Part shown: positions 9,999 through 21,287 of the stretch, piece after piece | Position numbering within the stretch: the stretch's first letter is position 1 | How the letters are laid out: every line of letters begins with the position of its first letter | NCBI RefSeq assembly: GCF_029784155.1 | Contig: NC_073693.1 | Location: 312,395,304-312,459,303, forward strand | Length of the DNA stretch: 64,000 nucleotides | Origin: Uranotaenia lowii | Taxonomy: Eukaryota; Arthropoda; Insecta; Diptera; Culicidae | Reading direction: 5' to 3' | Program-made: the position numbers and the translations under genes | The notes under the pieces: generated by a model | Told to the model about the DNA's origin: nothing | The model's input: the letters and a program-made list of their open reading frames with translations, nothing else | The model's database searches: none

Positions 9999-12900
9999 AA
10001 GAAGATAGGTCTTAAAATGCAATCTCGGGAATGTCAACCAATGAAATCTTTGGTATCATAATTAAATTAAGGTCTGGCCTTAAATGCAAAGTGTTCAGCA
10101 TAAACCTTGTTAAAATTGATCCTGAATCAGCAGTTTGCCAACAACAGATGCGGTGTGAAGTGTTAAATTTTGGCATCTACACTGACGTTCCGGTACCAAA
10201 ATTTTGGATTTGACAGCTGTTTAAGTCCTCTGCCAGACCTCGCGTATCCTTAGCATTTTGAATCCCTATACTTATTATTAAAATTGACTCAATCTGATGA
10301 TACAAAACGGAGCAATAAAGTTTTATTTTTTCCCACCAGCCACAACAGAAACTCAAAGTTCAATACTCCATTCCACGGGACGTTCAAAGTATGTTTAGAG
10401 TTTGCTAACCCCGTTTGGCAATTTCTCTGCACTGTGCAATTTGCTGCAGGTGGTTCATTTTTCGTAATCATACATGCAGCTGCCATAACGCGGAAAGGGG
10501 TAATGATATCTTTCCCTTGGCACTCTGTAATCAGAGTTCTGCCACAGTTTCTGTACGCATACTTTTGAGCGAGAATTTAAATGGAATAGTGCACACTAAA
10601 TCCAGTTGGGTTTTCTTTTTAATTGAATAATTTAAATTTAATTTTCTGAACAGTGCATACTTAAATAAAAAAAAAATCGTTTTTTCATCCGTTCAAATGT
10701 TTAAGAAGGAATTTATTTTTTAACCTCCAATATTCTGAAATGTAAAATTTAATACCGATGACTGTTAACTTTTATACATTCCCGCCACTATTCCGTTGGC
10801 AAACAACACTCAAACCACTCGGTGAAAGTATAAAAATTATGCCATTTCCGATGCTCGTTATCGCAAACGGAAGCCCTCGCTAGTTGGATGGTCATTTTTC
10901 TAAGGGGTGTGGGTGGCCGGAGAAAATAACAGCAGCAAAATAACCCCCGTAACTCTCGTTCGTTCATTTCAGCGTTCTGGCAAAGCTGACCGGAGCAGTT
11001 TTAAGGCAGTTTGTTGGGGAAGGAAAATTCAGCGGAATTTCGAAAACTGGAACATTAACTACTTACTCTGGGTTTCCCGATAACGCAAGCTGACCACCAA
11101 CTGCTGTGTCGTCGTATCGTAGTTTACAAAACTACTCTCAACTCGTAGTTTTAGTCCTAATGATAGAATTCAATAGCTGACTAACGAAGAACTGCTTGGC
11201 GGCAATTGGTTACATTATTATTCCTGAGCCTGGTAGGTTGGTTCAAGGTTTTAAACGTTCTAAACTAATCGTATGGAATAACACAGAGTATAATTTACTA
11301 AACCTGGATCTTGCCATTTGTTGTATGAAAAAAATGACGTCTCGGTGGCGGAGCAAATCGCGTGTGAGACGGAAATAGCTGGCCCACTGGCGCAGTCCAA
11401 GTGGAATAATCGTTATATCGAAGTTAAGCATATTTTTGGGATAAATATGATCGACGTAAAGTTGTTAAAATTAATTTTATCTTAACTTTGTTTTCTTTAA
11501 ACAGTAGAACATGATAATTTTTATAAACTTTAGTGTTTTAGTGTATTTTAATAAACTTTTGTATATTTCAAAGCTGTATCTATATGTCAAAAAATGTCGA
11601 AATGGACGATTTTAAAAATACCTGAGTCCTATAAAAAGACTTCACAGCTTGCAGAAACCATGGCTACAATTAAATTCAAGGAAGGTTAAAATAACATGTG
11701 TCTATTCCAAAAGAAAAACTTATCAATATTCATGATGGGCATGAGCATTGTACAAAAATTCAAAGAAAATCGTTATGCACTTCAAAGTGAATACATTCTC
11801 TGTTTTGTGTATGAATAACTTATTGAACCATTTGTAAGCTAGAACATCGATTTGATTTTGAAATAACAAATAACGATGCTGAAATTACTAAAGAAGAAGA
11901 AAGTGATCCTGTGTGTGCCTATTAAGTTAAATGCACCTACAGCCGATTTACGATAGGGCTGGCAAAACAACAAATCTAATCAATTCGTTTGAACACAAGG
12001 CATGACAGTTTTATGAATAAACAAAGTTAAAATCAAAAAAATAATCATAAATGGTTTCGTTAACTATTGACGTAATATTTTGATCTTTCAAAATAATACC
12101 TACAGAAGCTAAAATCAAAAAGTTGGATTTCTTATTCAGTTGAACATCAAAAGTATAACAAATTTAAGATTTTTATGAAGGTTTAATAATGATTCGAAAG
12201 TGGGATAAGGGAATGTTTTTTGAAGGCCCAAATCATGTTTGTAAGTTGGCACTATTAAAAAAACAGGTTAAATGGAATAAATTTATGATTTTTTATTTAT
12301 TAAACATTGAAAACGAGCTCGAATCAACACCTCAAGAGAGACTTCAGGATCTCAACACAGATTTGATTTCAAATGAAGATTTTCAAATGGATGAACTGAT
12401 TTTTAAATATGGCAACCCCTAGTTTTGTATTATGCTATAAAATTTAAAGATTTTTATAAATTACAGCTTTGTCATATAAAAAATATCAGTATCAGTTATA
12501 TTTCACGAAAATACTGCCGAAGAAAATGTATTTTTCTTAAAGCATCAATAGGCACATTTAGCCCACACGATTTGAGGTTCGGCAATTTAGACTACTTTTT
12601 CAGTAGAATCATTTTCTCGAAAATTCGATTTGAAAATAACTCCAATTTAAAGAAAACAGATGTCTGCTGATATGTTTTTTATACACATATTTGTGAATAT
12701 TTTCGATAACATCTGTATTCTGCTTAAGAGGTGCATAAAGCTTGCTACTCCATTATCAGACACACACAGGTTTAATTTGAAAAATTTCTCGAATCAGAGC
12801 TTATTGACATTATCGATCTTCCAAAAATTATTGAAGAACCTCAGATAAACTTCTTGAAGTCTGTTACAAACCAGGAAAATTAAAAATCGTATAATTAGCG

Positions 12901-14096
12901 ATGAAAGTCCACAGTTTCTTAATTCGTCCTCAAATCCAAATCCAATCTGAGAAACCTCCTCGCGATAGAAAACCACTGAAAGGTAATTTTTCTTTCTATC
13001 CAAGCAAATCATCTGATTCCGTGCTTTAAATTTTTTTTGTTATGAAACATGTTATTAACTTACCGAACAGGAGACTTTTTACAGCTCTCGAAGTTACCCT
13101 CAACACCACAATGAAAAAAGAAACTTCGTAACTGAAAAGAAAAAATGCTGTTCTTTCTGCTGGAACCCTCTAATACGAAATCACAAAAACAACGCATACA
13201 AAAAACGGTTTTGATTAACGAGGAAAAAAAGAATTGAATAAAGACTAAAAAAAACAAAAATAGAAAAGTAAACCATCAAGTTATAGTAAGCTTCTCAACG
13301 GGAAGAAAACCGAAATGATAAATTGAATAATAATAATACACTTAATTTTATCCAATACTTTGAAATTTCTTCTTATTCAATTGAAAAATGAGAAGTTTGA
13401 TGTCTAATAAACTCAGCATCAAAAACTTTTTTCAAAACTGCCATAAACGGATTTCGTGTAGAATTTTAAAGGTTTGTTTATCTTCCAAAAATATTAAACA
13501 GGTTATGATTAACAGGTGAGATTTAAGTTTTTTTTTCGCAAAACTAATGAAAAACATAACCATTTGCAGGATCGGGAACAAAACATGTAATATTTGGCAC
13601 ATCGATACACTTTTGCTTTATTTGTCCAAAATCAGGAACACATATTTTGATAATTACGGACAAATAGTGCCAAATTAGGAACATCGACGTACTTTTAAAA
13701 ACAAAAGATTTCAAAGATAAAAGCATAAAATATTTATTCCAAAATTTCACCGAGTGCAGAAAAGAATTTGAAACTTAGTCACCAAAAAACTTTATGTCTT
13801 ACAATTGAAGATTGTGACTACCATCAAAAATAAAAAAGTACCCTGACAAAATATAACAAAATAAGGCACACCCACCCTTTATTTAATTTTGATAGGAAAA
13901 AAATAATAATTATGAATATATCTCATCTTGAAATCATTTTTCTTTTCTCTTCTGATCGGAAAGCTTAACAGATTCAATTAAGGAATCCCGACATTTGTTT
14001 CAAAATTTGATTCCAAAATCAAAAAATAATATTTTGAGAAATAAAAATCGAATTAAATCAATAGATGCACGTACTGTGTTTAGTTGGTTTTAGAAT
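9999..14096. other. Intergenic or intronic DNA; less AT-rich island at about 10280-11130
   Basis: No supported gene. The island at 10280-11130 is richer in GC, has few homopolymers, and has no partner elsewhere in the window. It looks like single-copy DNA (regulatory, UTR or intron) but the short ORFs in it show no recognisable motif. The rest is AT-rich. A stretch at about 13905-13965 (ATATCTCATCTTGAAATC, CTTCTGATCGG) is similar to 55231-55285, marking another low-copy family. Confidence 0.45.
13592..13675. repeat. Nested short inverted repeat
   Basis: The outer arms ATTTGGCAC (13592-13600) and GTGCCAAAT (13667-13675) enclose the inner arms ATTTGTCC (13620-13627) and GGACAAAT (13658-13665). 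Both are perfect. The flanks add related CATCGA(T/C)...TACTTTT-like blocks. Probably a small MITE remnant; no copy seen elsewhere. Confidence 0.55.
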
Positions 14097-14472
14097 AAGG
14101 TTGCCAGAATTTTTTCAGCACGTACCAGGGCCGGATAATCCGGGCTATTTTGATCTTAAAATCCGGGCATATGATTCCAAAATGTTGACCAAAATCCGAG
14201 AAATATCTGGGCAAATTTTGTCCAACTACAGGAATGAGAATATTTTTTTTCACCAGCTGAAATCGTATTTTACGCATTCAAAAAACTTCTCATGGTTGTT
14301 TTCTAAAACAATTTGTTTTGTTTGTTTGTTTTGGCAAATATGTGAAAAAATTCAGGCAAAATCTGGGCAATTTTAACTTAAATCCGGGCAAACGGGCCGG
14401 GCAGGACTTGTGTAAAAATTTGTTGTAAATATCCGGGCAAACCCGGATAAAACTGGGCAATCTGGTAACCTT
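14097..14472. mobile_element. CCGGG-rich MITE, copy 1 (376 bp)
   Basis: The terminal inverted repeats are AAGGTTGCCAGA (14097-14108) and TCTGGTAACCTT (14461-14472), with one mismatch. Many ATCCGGGC/CCCGGAT motifs occur inside, arranged so that the left and right halves are roughly inverted. A second, more diverged copy lies at 16468-16931. There is no transposase gene. The ORF across it is a by-product of the repeat. Confidence 0.8.
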
Positions 14473-16467
14473 TTTCAAGAAGTTCACATGATATTTTTCG
14501 CTCAACCAATGCATTAATAAAAGAAACATTAAAAGAAATATTCTATTAAGTGTTTTTGGATCATTTATTTTTAGATTCTTTAATCTTATTAGTTTTTCAA
14601 ATTAAATAGTCACTTTCGATAATACGACCCGAAACCTCTATAATGATAAGAAACACTTGTAAAACTTTAATTTTTAGTGAAAAAACTGAAACTTACTTTC
14701 ATCGATGGTTGAAATTTTAAAATATGCTCAAGAATCTGATAGATTTCCCTCATTTGATTTGAGCATAGAATGATTTTTTGAATCCTACAATGTCTCTATA
14801 AAAACTTATTCTTCATAAGTTCAAATCGAATAAGTTTAATCTATCAATTTCTTGAGTAAATTAACAAAACTAAACGTCGTTTATCGGCATAAATAATTTT
14901 TTTTTCTAAATTAAAAGAAAGAAATTAAAATTACCGCTAGAATTTGATTCTTGAAATCTGGATCCAAATTTAAGATTTAAGTTTTAAATTGGGTTCTTGA
15001 ATAAAAACTACTATTTTATTAATGTTATACAATAAACAAAGAAGAAATGGAATTCACTGCAGTTTTCTTGCGTTTAATTTCATGATTCTTTTTCAACAAA
15101 TATTGTTTGTTAAACCAAAAAAATCTTTATTTTTTTAAAATCAGATTTTTTATTAAACTAAACAAGCAAAATAATCCAAAACTCTACCTTTAATTTTCAG
15201 CTGAATTCTGAATAATACAGGATTGGTAGGTCTAAAACCGATCTTTCCGAGATCGATCTTTTAAACTCAGATTTCTGATTTTTTGGATCGATTCTTTAGC
15301 CATGGAAAAATCAATAAAATTGGATTATTTTTGATCCCATCTTTCAATTTTTTGAAGTTATTTTTTTCTTTTTAATCCTGACATCTTGAGTTTCAGTTTC
15401 GTGTTGAATTTTGATTCCTATACCATCGTTAATACTGTTTTCATTATTGCTGCTTCCATGCCAATAAAATCGAGACCGACTTAATAGGTAGCGTTTTTTA
15501 CCTCTAAATACATTCTTGTGCAAAACCAGTACTTTTATCAAATACTCAAGTAATCGAAATTTTCATTAAACGTCACTTGAAAGCTTATTCAGTTTGAATT
15601 TAGCTTCAATTCTCTGTAGCATTTTACTCAGCTCAAGATTTAATTTCTTATCGATACTTTCAAGTCTCATAGCTATGTTTCCGCAAACACAGAATAATCT
15701 GTAATTTCACAGAATTTTTTACAAATGTTCGTAATAGAATCTGTGTCACAGAACTTATTAATTTTTTGCAATTTGTACAGACTTTTTAAATAAAGAATCT
15801 TGATATTACTACTATCCTTATATTTTTAATCTTATTCATTGAATATTATTGCATTTGTTATGTAAATTTACTTTTTCAATGCGATTTTAAAATACAATTA
15901 AATTTGTAAATATTTGACCTGACATTTCTTCAAATTTCATGACAACAGTATCACAAAATTTTTAAGTCAAATCACAGACTAACAGGTTTTTTTTGTAAAA
16001 AAACACAGAGATTTTTTCGGCAACCTTGTCTCATAGTCGGAAGTTAGGTAGAAGGCTTTTCAGCATTTGAATGTGATCAAAATAAAAAAGTTTTTTAGAA
16101 AAATAAAGCATAAATTTTTTTTCCTATTATTTATATTTTATTCTTGCCTCTACTCGTAATGAAAATTTAACTTAAAAAATTTTGATGCTTGATGAATTGA
16201 AGTTCAACTTCCCAGATGATAGATCGACACGTTACCTTTGTGGCTGAATTGATGGTATTAGAAACATCAGCGTAAATAAAAACCCGTAGCTTTTTCAAAA
16301 TAAGCATTTCTCCAAGTGAACTAACTTAAAATGGTTGAATTGCATTAATCAGTAAAACAACAATATTCAGACTTCTTCCTATCAAAGTTGCCTATGATTT
16401 GAACCTTAAAGTATGACGTATAGAAAAACGCATATATTTATTCTGTTTTAGATATGTCATCTACACT
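14473..16467. other. AT-rich noncoding DNA with a GATCGAT cluster
   Basis: No gene was found. At 15236-15300 there are several ATCGATC-type motifs (CCGATCTTTCCGAGATCGAT and GGATCGATTC). At 15680-16030 CACAGA words recur, ending in TTTTTTCGGCAACCTTG, which resembles an eroded repeat with a GGTTGCC-type end. Confidence 0.4.
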
Positions 16468-16931
16468 AAGGTTACAGAATTTTTGTCAGCTCGTATCTGC
16501 GCTGGACAATTCCGGGCTATTTTACCTGAAAACCTTGCAAAATCCGAGCGTTTTATTTCAAAATTGTCAACCAAAAATCTAGACAAATTTTGCAAAACAC
16601 AGGAATCACTCAACAAAAAATTAAGAAATAGAACTTTAAAAAAATTGTTTTGAACATCAAGACTCATCAGTAGATTTAGAACCGTGTTTTAGGTTTCCAA
16701 AAAACCGTTCATGATTATTTTTATAAAAATTGCTCAAAAAGTTTCGTTTTGGTTGCATAAATAAAACATTTTTAAAACACAATTGGTTTTCTTCATTTGA
16801 TTTGGCAAATAGAGGATATAAATCCGAGCTTTTTCAATGAAACCGGGCAACCGGGATGGACCGGACTTTTCCTCAATTTTGTCTTAAATATCCGGGAATA
16901 CCCGGATAAATCCGGGCAAACTGACAAGCTT
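16468..16931. mobile_element. CCGGG-rich MITE, copy 2 (464 bp, diverged)
   Basis: It starts AAGGTTACAGAAT and ends ACTGACAAGCTT, the degenerate equivalents of the TIRs in copy 1. The internal order is the same: GGGCTATTTT, AAAATCCGAG, ATTGTCAACCAAAA, then CCGGGCAACCGGG, CCGGACTTTT, AAATATCCGGG and CCCGGATAAATCCGGGCAAA. It is longer than copy 1 because of AT-rich insertions in the middle. Confidence 0.75.
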
Positions 16932-16994
16932 AATATAAAGTAACGAAAAGTTAAACATTCTTATGTTGACAAATGTTGTGTTTATGTTACGAAA

Positions 16995-17125
16995 AATCTT
17001 ATAGATCGATCTTGTGCAGATCGATTCTTTTGCATCGATTTTTGAGGTGGATCGATCCTTCAACCATTCAGCTGAATCGATCTTGAAAATCGATTTTTTC
17101 CAGAAGATCGAACAATCCTTAAAGA
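16995..17125. repeat. Cluster of GATCGATC motifs
   Basis: Within 130 bp there are eight or so ATCGAT/GATCGA words, alternating in orientation (ATAGATCGATCTTG, CAGATCGATTC, GCATCGATTT, GGATCGATCC, GAATCGATCTTG, AAATCGATTT and AAGATCGAAC). Similar clusters occur at 15236-15300 and near 63590. It may be a degenerate palindromic repeat or a cluster of TCGATA-type factor sites. There is no direct evidence of function. Confidence 0.55.
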
Positions 17126-17249
17126 AAATCGAATAGGATTGAAATTTCAAATTGAAAGTTAAAATTGTAAACCAACGATCTCATGCGATTGGAATTCCTA
17201 AACCATTCTTCGGATTTATATGACTTTAATATCTTAATGTTTTTACCTT

Positions 17250-18180
17250 GGTTGTTAAACTCATTCACGAGCTGAATGTCAATTTTTATGATTAAATCTG
17301 AAAGTTATGAACCTGAATTCACAATTTAATTGTTTTGACTGTTTCTGAATTTCTGAAAAGAACAAAATAATCGATTCCAGGATTCATATTCAAGACCAGA
17401 ATTTTAAATATGAACCGGAAAGTGAAATTTAGTTCAAAGCTCTCAATCATGAGTTTAAATTTAGATGTTTCGGGCTTCAATTTAATTTTTATCGGACTTG
17501 CAAATCTGAATTAAGAAATGAGTTCAGAATAATGAATCAGATTCTGATTTATTAATTTTGGATCGCCATTTCCACGCATTGTTTGTTTGAATTCTATATA
17601 ACAATTAAGTTTGAGAAGTTTGTATCTGAATATTAAACAAACTTTCAAAATGTATTTTTTATATTCGAAAAACTATATTTGAATTATTGAAAACGAATAT
17701 GAGTTTCGTTAATCATGAATCAAATTTAAAATGAAATAAATCTAATTTGAATTAGTTTTTCAAAACAGCATTTCATTTCTTATTCCTAATGATGATCCGA
17801 ACTGTCAATCAAGAACTCCAAACTGAATACAGAATTGCAAATATGGAAACGGAAATACATTTTTTTTTATTTATGTAACATTCAACCAAAGTTTTCGGAA
17901 TGAGTTGAATGTCATTTGAAATAATATCCAGAGAAAAATTTCTATCCACAAGTGAGAACATTTTGAAAAACTGTACCAGAATGCTGAATTTGGAATTAAT
18001 TTTCAAGAGTTCTTCATCAGTTTTCTTTCAATATTGTTATTCTCAAATCACCTTACTCAATCATCAAAATTTGATAACTTTTTTATAATTTTGATTGTAA
18101 AGCGGAAAACCTTGGACCCTCATGGGGGGAAGATAAACCCCCAACCCCCCTCCTCCCCCTCCTGCGGCCATTAATAGAAA
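17250..18180 (+). repeat. AT-rich dispersed repeat family R1, copy 2 with G/C-run end
   Basis: Colinear with copy 1 (7545-8345) and with the reverse complement of the split third copy. Landmarks are AACTCATTCACGAGCTGAAT, TTTTGGATCGCCATTT at about 17555, ATTGAAAACGAATATGAG at about 17685, CAAGTGAGAACATTTTGAAA at about 17950, and CTCAATCATCAAAATTTGAT at about 18057. It ends in a C-rich block (18115-18175: CCCCCAACCCCCCTCC...GCGGCCAT). That block is the inverse of the G-run block at 44503-44551, in the expected position relative to the third copy. Confidence 0.7.
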
Positions 18181-19330
18181 GTTGATTTTTCCGGGGGTTT
18201 TATACCGAAAGATGAGTCATCCCTTTTAACATTGAATACGCAATAGAGCTAAAATTTTTTATGTTAATTGAACATGCAATGCTTACATCAGCCATTTAAA
18301 CAGATTCAGTGTTTTTCATTTCGTCTAAGAAGCTGATCCTAGTTTAAAATTAATATTTGGAAAAACTGAGAAGACAGACTTTTCAAAAGAAATAATACAA
18401 AAAAACGACTTATATTGAAGCAGATTCAAGAATTTTGAAACAGATAAACTTTAAGTTTAGAATCGCCATTTCTAAGCATTGTAAGCTTGAATTCTGCAGA
18501 ACAATAAAGTTTATGAACTTTAAATCTGCATGAGTATGTATAAGTATGGGATTATACAGTGGAATTTTAAGATTTTTCGAAAAGATGATTTTCGTAAAAA
18601 CCTAGTGTGCAACTTTCGAGGATACGGTTGCTAGCATTTACTTCTTACCCTGCATTTACATTTTTTTTATTCTCAAATCATATTAATAAATAACCAAAAA
18701 AATTTCCTTGGTTCTTGTTCGGAGATAAACGCAATTTCGAAATTCTATGGAATTATTGGAGAGTTTTAAGAGCATTTGGTATTGTGGCTTTAATTTCATT
18801 AAAAACTTTTTAATAAACTGATGAACGCTAAGTTTTGACTAAAACATTTGAAATTACTAAAACAAATGTTTTAAGCTTCAATTTATCGAAGTTTTTCCAA
18901 AAATTAGCAAATATCATCAAACGCAATGTTATTTTATAATAATAAAACGATGAGAAACTTTTTTCTCGGAAATCAAAATGACTCTGGGTTTTCGAAAAGC
19001 TCATTTATGGGTTTAAAATTTTTGATTTCATTTACATCTTTTTCAGTATTGCTCTCCAAGCTATAGCTATATGAAAAAAATAACACCCACAAATTAGTTA
19101 AATTAAGGTTTTAGAATCTTGAAGCTAATAAAAAGTAAATTCATTAACTTTTAGCTGGTTGTGGTTCAGTCGGTAAAATGCAAAAAACATACTTGCTTTT
19201 AAGAATAAATTTATGTCAACCACAAAGTTTATCTAAAAACTTTTAATGAACCGGAAATCGATAGCCAAGAAATTTGAACAAACCTATTTTTCCCAGGAAG
19301 TAAAACTAAGTACGGTTTCGTGCAGATAAG
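18181..19330. other. AT-rich noncoding DNA
   Basis: No credible gene. The segment at 18450-18540 (AATCGCCATTTCTAAGCATT, GAATTCTGCAGAACAATAAA) resembles part of R1 near 17550-17620, so it may be a fragment of the same family. Confidence 0.4.
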
Positions 19331-20600
19331 CGGCTAGTCGTTAATGTGTTTTATTATGCTTCTTTACGTAAGCTGCAAAGCCCAATCGAGTTGTTGAAGC
19401 TAAGCTGAAATTATCTTAACGATTGGGTTTGCGTTTTGGGTGATTTGGTTTGGAACTGGCAGGAAGAAGCAGCAAAAACCTTCCTCAAATACACAACTAG
19501 GCAGCCAGCATGTCGTGCATAGGGCTACAAAGTTCCGGAAAAGCTATCATGATGAACACTTGTTCGTGTCCGGCATCATTCATGCAACCGTTGTTCGGAA
19601 ACAAGCTGAAAATTGTTTCAATTTCACGGGAGCTACGAGATTGCTTTAGATTTATCGGGAAACAAATATTGAATGTGGAGGTCCCGGGTACAACACGCAA
19701 ACCTAAAGCTGAATGGGTCCTTGTTGAGTGCGTTGATTGAGCCTTTCGATGGTTTAAAAGAAAAAAAAACTGGGATTGACTTTATAATTTCATTTGCGCC
19801 AGTTCCATAGTTTAGAAATCATTGAAAAATTCTCATGAACTGATTGACTTTCTTTTTTTTTCAGTTTTCATTTGTTAACCTTAACTTTTCGTTAGTGACG
19901 GTTGAAAAAAAATTATGACATTTTTTACAACCGTCACTAACGAAAAGTTAAGGTTTCTTTAAGTTCATTTTTGATTAATTTCAGTTGCCTTGATTGCAGT
20001 CATTTACACTAGATTCCATCGGGAATTTTGAGCAACACCTAGAAAAATCAGCTCAATGGCCTCCAAAAACGCAGGTGTTTGAGTTTAGCTTGAACCTCAT
20101 CGCCATTTGCATGCTCAAAAGGACCGGTGCTCGCGCGTTAATGTTCAAATCCATCAAATTAATGAATAGAATTCAATCATGTTTACACACACACACAATA
20201 GCACACACGCACCACACCAGAAAAAAAGCCAGCCATGTTGGTTTTTCCCCATTTAGGCCCTTTCGTCAAAACGAAATAAAAAAAACAATGGCATCAAAAC
20301 CCATCACAGACGGACGGCTATTTTTTCGCTGTCGTCGCTCGAAAAGGCGAATGCTAATTTATGGTAAATGCTCATTTTCCTGGTTGGGCCATATTAATCC
20401 AACCAGGCAATTACGACGGGCAGTTTGGGCTAGGGGAAAAAGGTAGTCAGGCTGAAGGGAGGTTTCTCCACTGGCGATTGGTGGGCGCAGACAAAGTGGC
20501 AAAGCCTTCATGTTATTATATTCTGTGGAGACTTTTTCACTGAAAATGTTTATTTTTGGAGTTGGCACCGTCTCCCCACTAGAGTGAGATGATCAGGTTT
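19331..20600. other. Less AT-rich, apparently single-copy island
   Basis: Base composition is more balanced than in the flanks, with few homopolymers and no matching segment in the window. ORFs exist on both strands (for example 19994-20446 plus, 150 codons) but carry no recognisable domain and are poor in conserved-type composition; one includes a (CA)-rich low-complexity stretch. It also holds a 9 bp perfect hairpin, CCTGGTTGG/CCAACCAGG at 20379-20407. Best read as intronic or regulatory DNA of an unseen gene. Confidence 0.4.
19877..19955. other. Perfect 28 bp inverted repeat (hairpin)
   Basis: The left arm 19877-19904 (starts AACCTTAACTTTTCG, ends GACGGTTG) is an exact reverse complement of 19928-19955. 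The 23 bp between them begins with an A run and ends with a T run, so after one mismatch the stem can extend by about six A-T pairs, leaving a loop of roughly nine bases. A fold of this length resembles a miRNA precursor or a very young foldback. No second copy is in the window. Confidence 0.85.
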
Positions 20601-20881
20601 GTGGGAAGGATTAATTTCTGAAAAGTTTGTAACTGCTCCAAACATATTTATTTTTTCAACACAACCAATAACACAACTTATGACTTTGAATCAACACAGT
20701 CACTGCAAAACTTTCGATAAATTGAAAAAGAATCATGTATGTTCTCGAAAAAATGCAACATTGTCCTTGGATGTAAATTTATACCGAGTGAATAAATGCT
20801 GATTAGATATTCAATGGTATCATTTGTCGAGTGGTTATTGAATTTATTATCAAGCTTCCAACATACACAGCAAGCAAAATT

Positions 20882-21012
20882 CGTGTAAATTTAGATCGAA
20901 AACGATGCACGAAAACGGAACATCGATTTTGATGTAAAATTCTATCACGGTGGATTTTTTTCAAGGATGTAATTTTTGAGGCGTGTAAATTTAGATCGAA
21001 ATCAATGCACGA
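20882..21012 (+). repeat. 31 bp direct repeat pair, 100 bp apart
   Basis: CGTGTAAATTTAGATCGAAA begins at 20882, with an equivalent at 20982; both continue to GATGCACGA or AATGCACGA. Two or three substitutions separate the 31 bp units. An ACACAGCAAG motif lies just upstream at about 20867. Likely part of a MITE-like family whose subrepeats are arranged in tandem. Confidence 0.75.
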
Positions 21013-21287
21013 GATGTAATGTAGGAGAGATAGGGGCATAACGAGCACCCGGCCAAATTGAAGCAAAATTGAAATCTCCTAATCAGCTTTACAGAAATAT
21101 TAAAAAAACAACTAGGTTCTCAAGTGACGAAAATATTATAATTTTTGAGCACCAGAAAATAAGCTCTTTTGCTCGTCAAAGCTTCTTGATCTATAATGTG
21201 TGCACTGCAACATGATGTACATATTGTTCCTCAATTTTGTTTTTTCACTATCATCAATTTTAAAACGCGTTTTTACTTTAATTTAAT

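Noticed and set aside
19994..20446. 150-codon ORF as a small basic protein
   Set aside because: Contains a CA-repeat-derived His/Thr stretch, has no recognisable motif, and is opened in part by a rarer-stop GC-richer island. Treated as noncoding.
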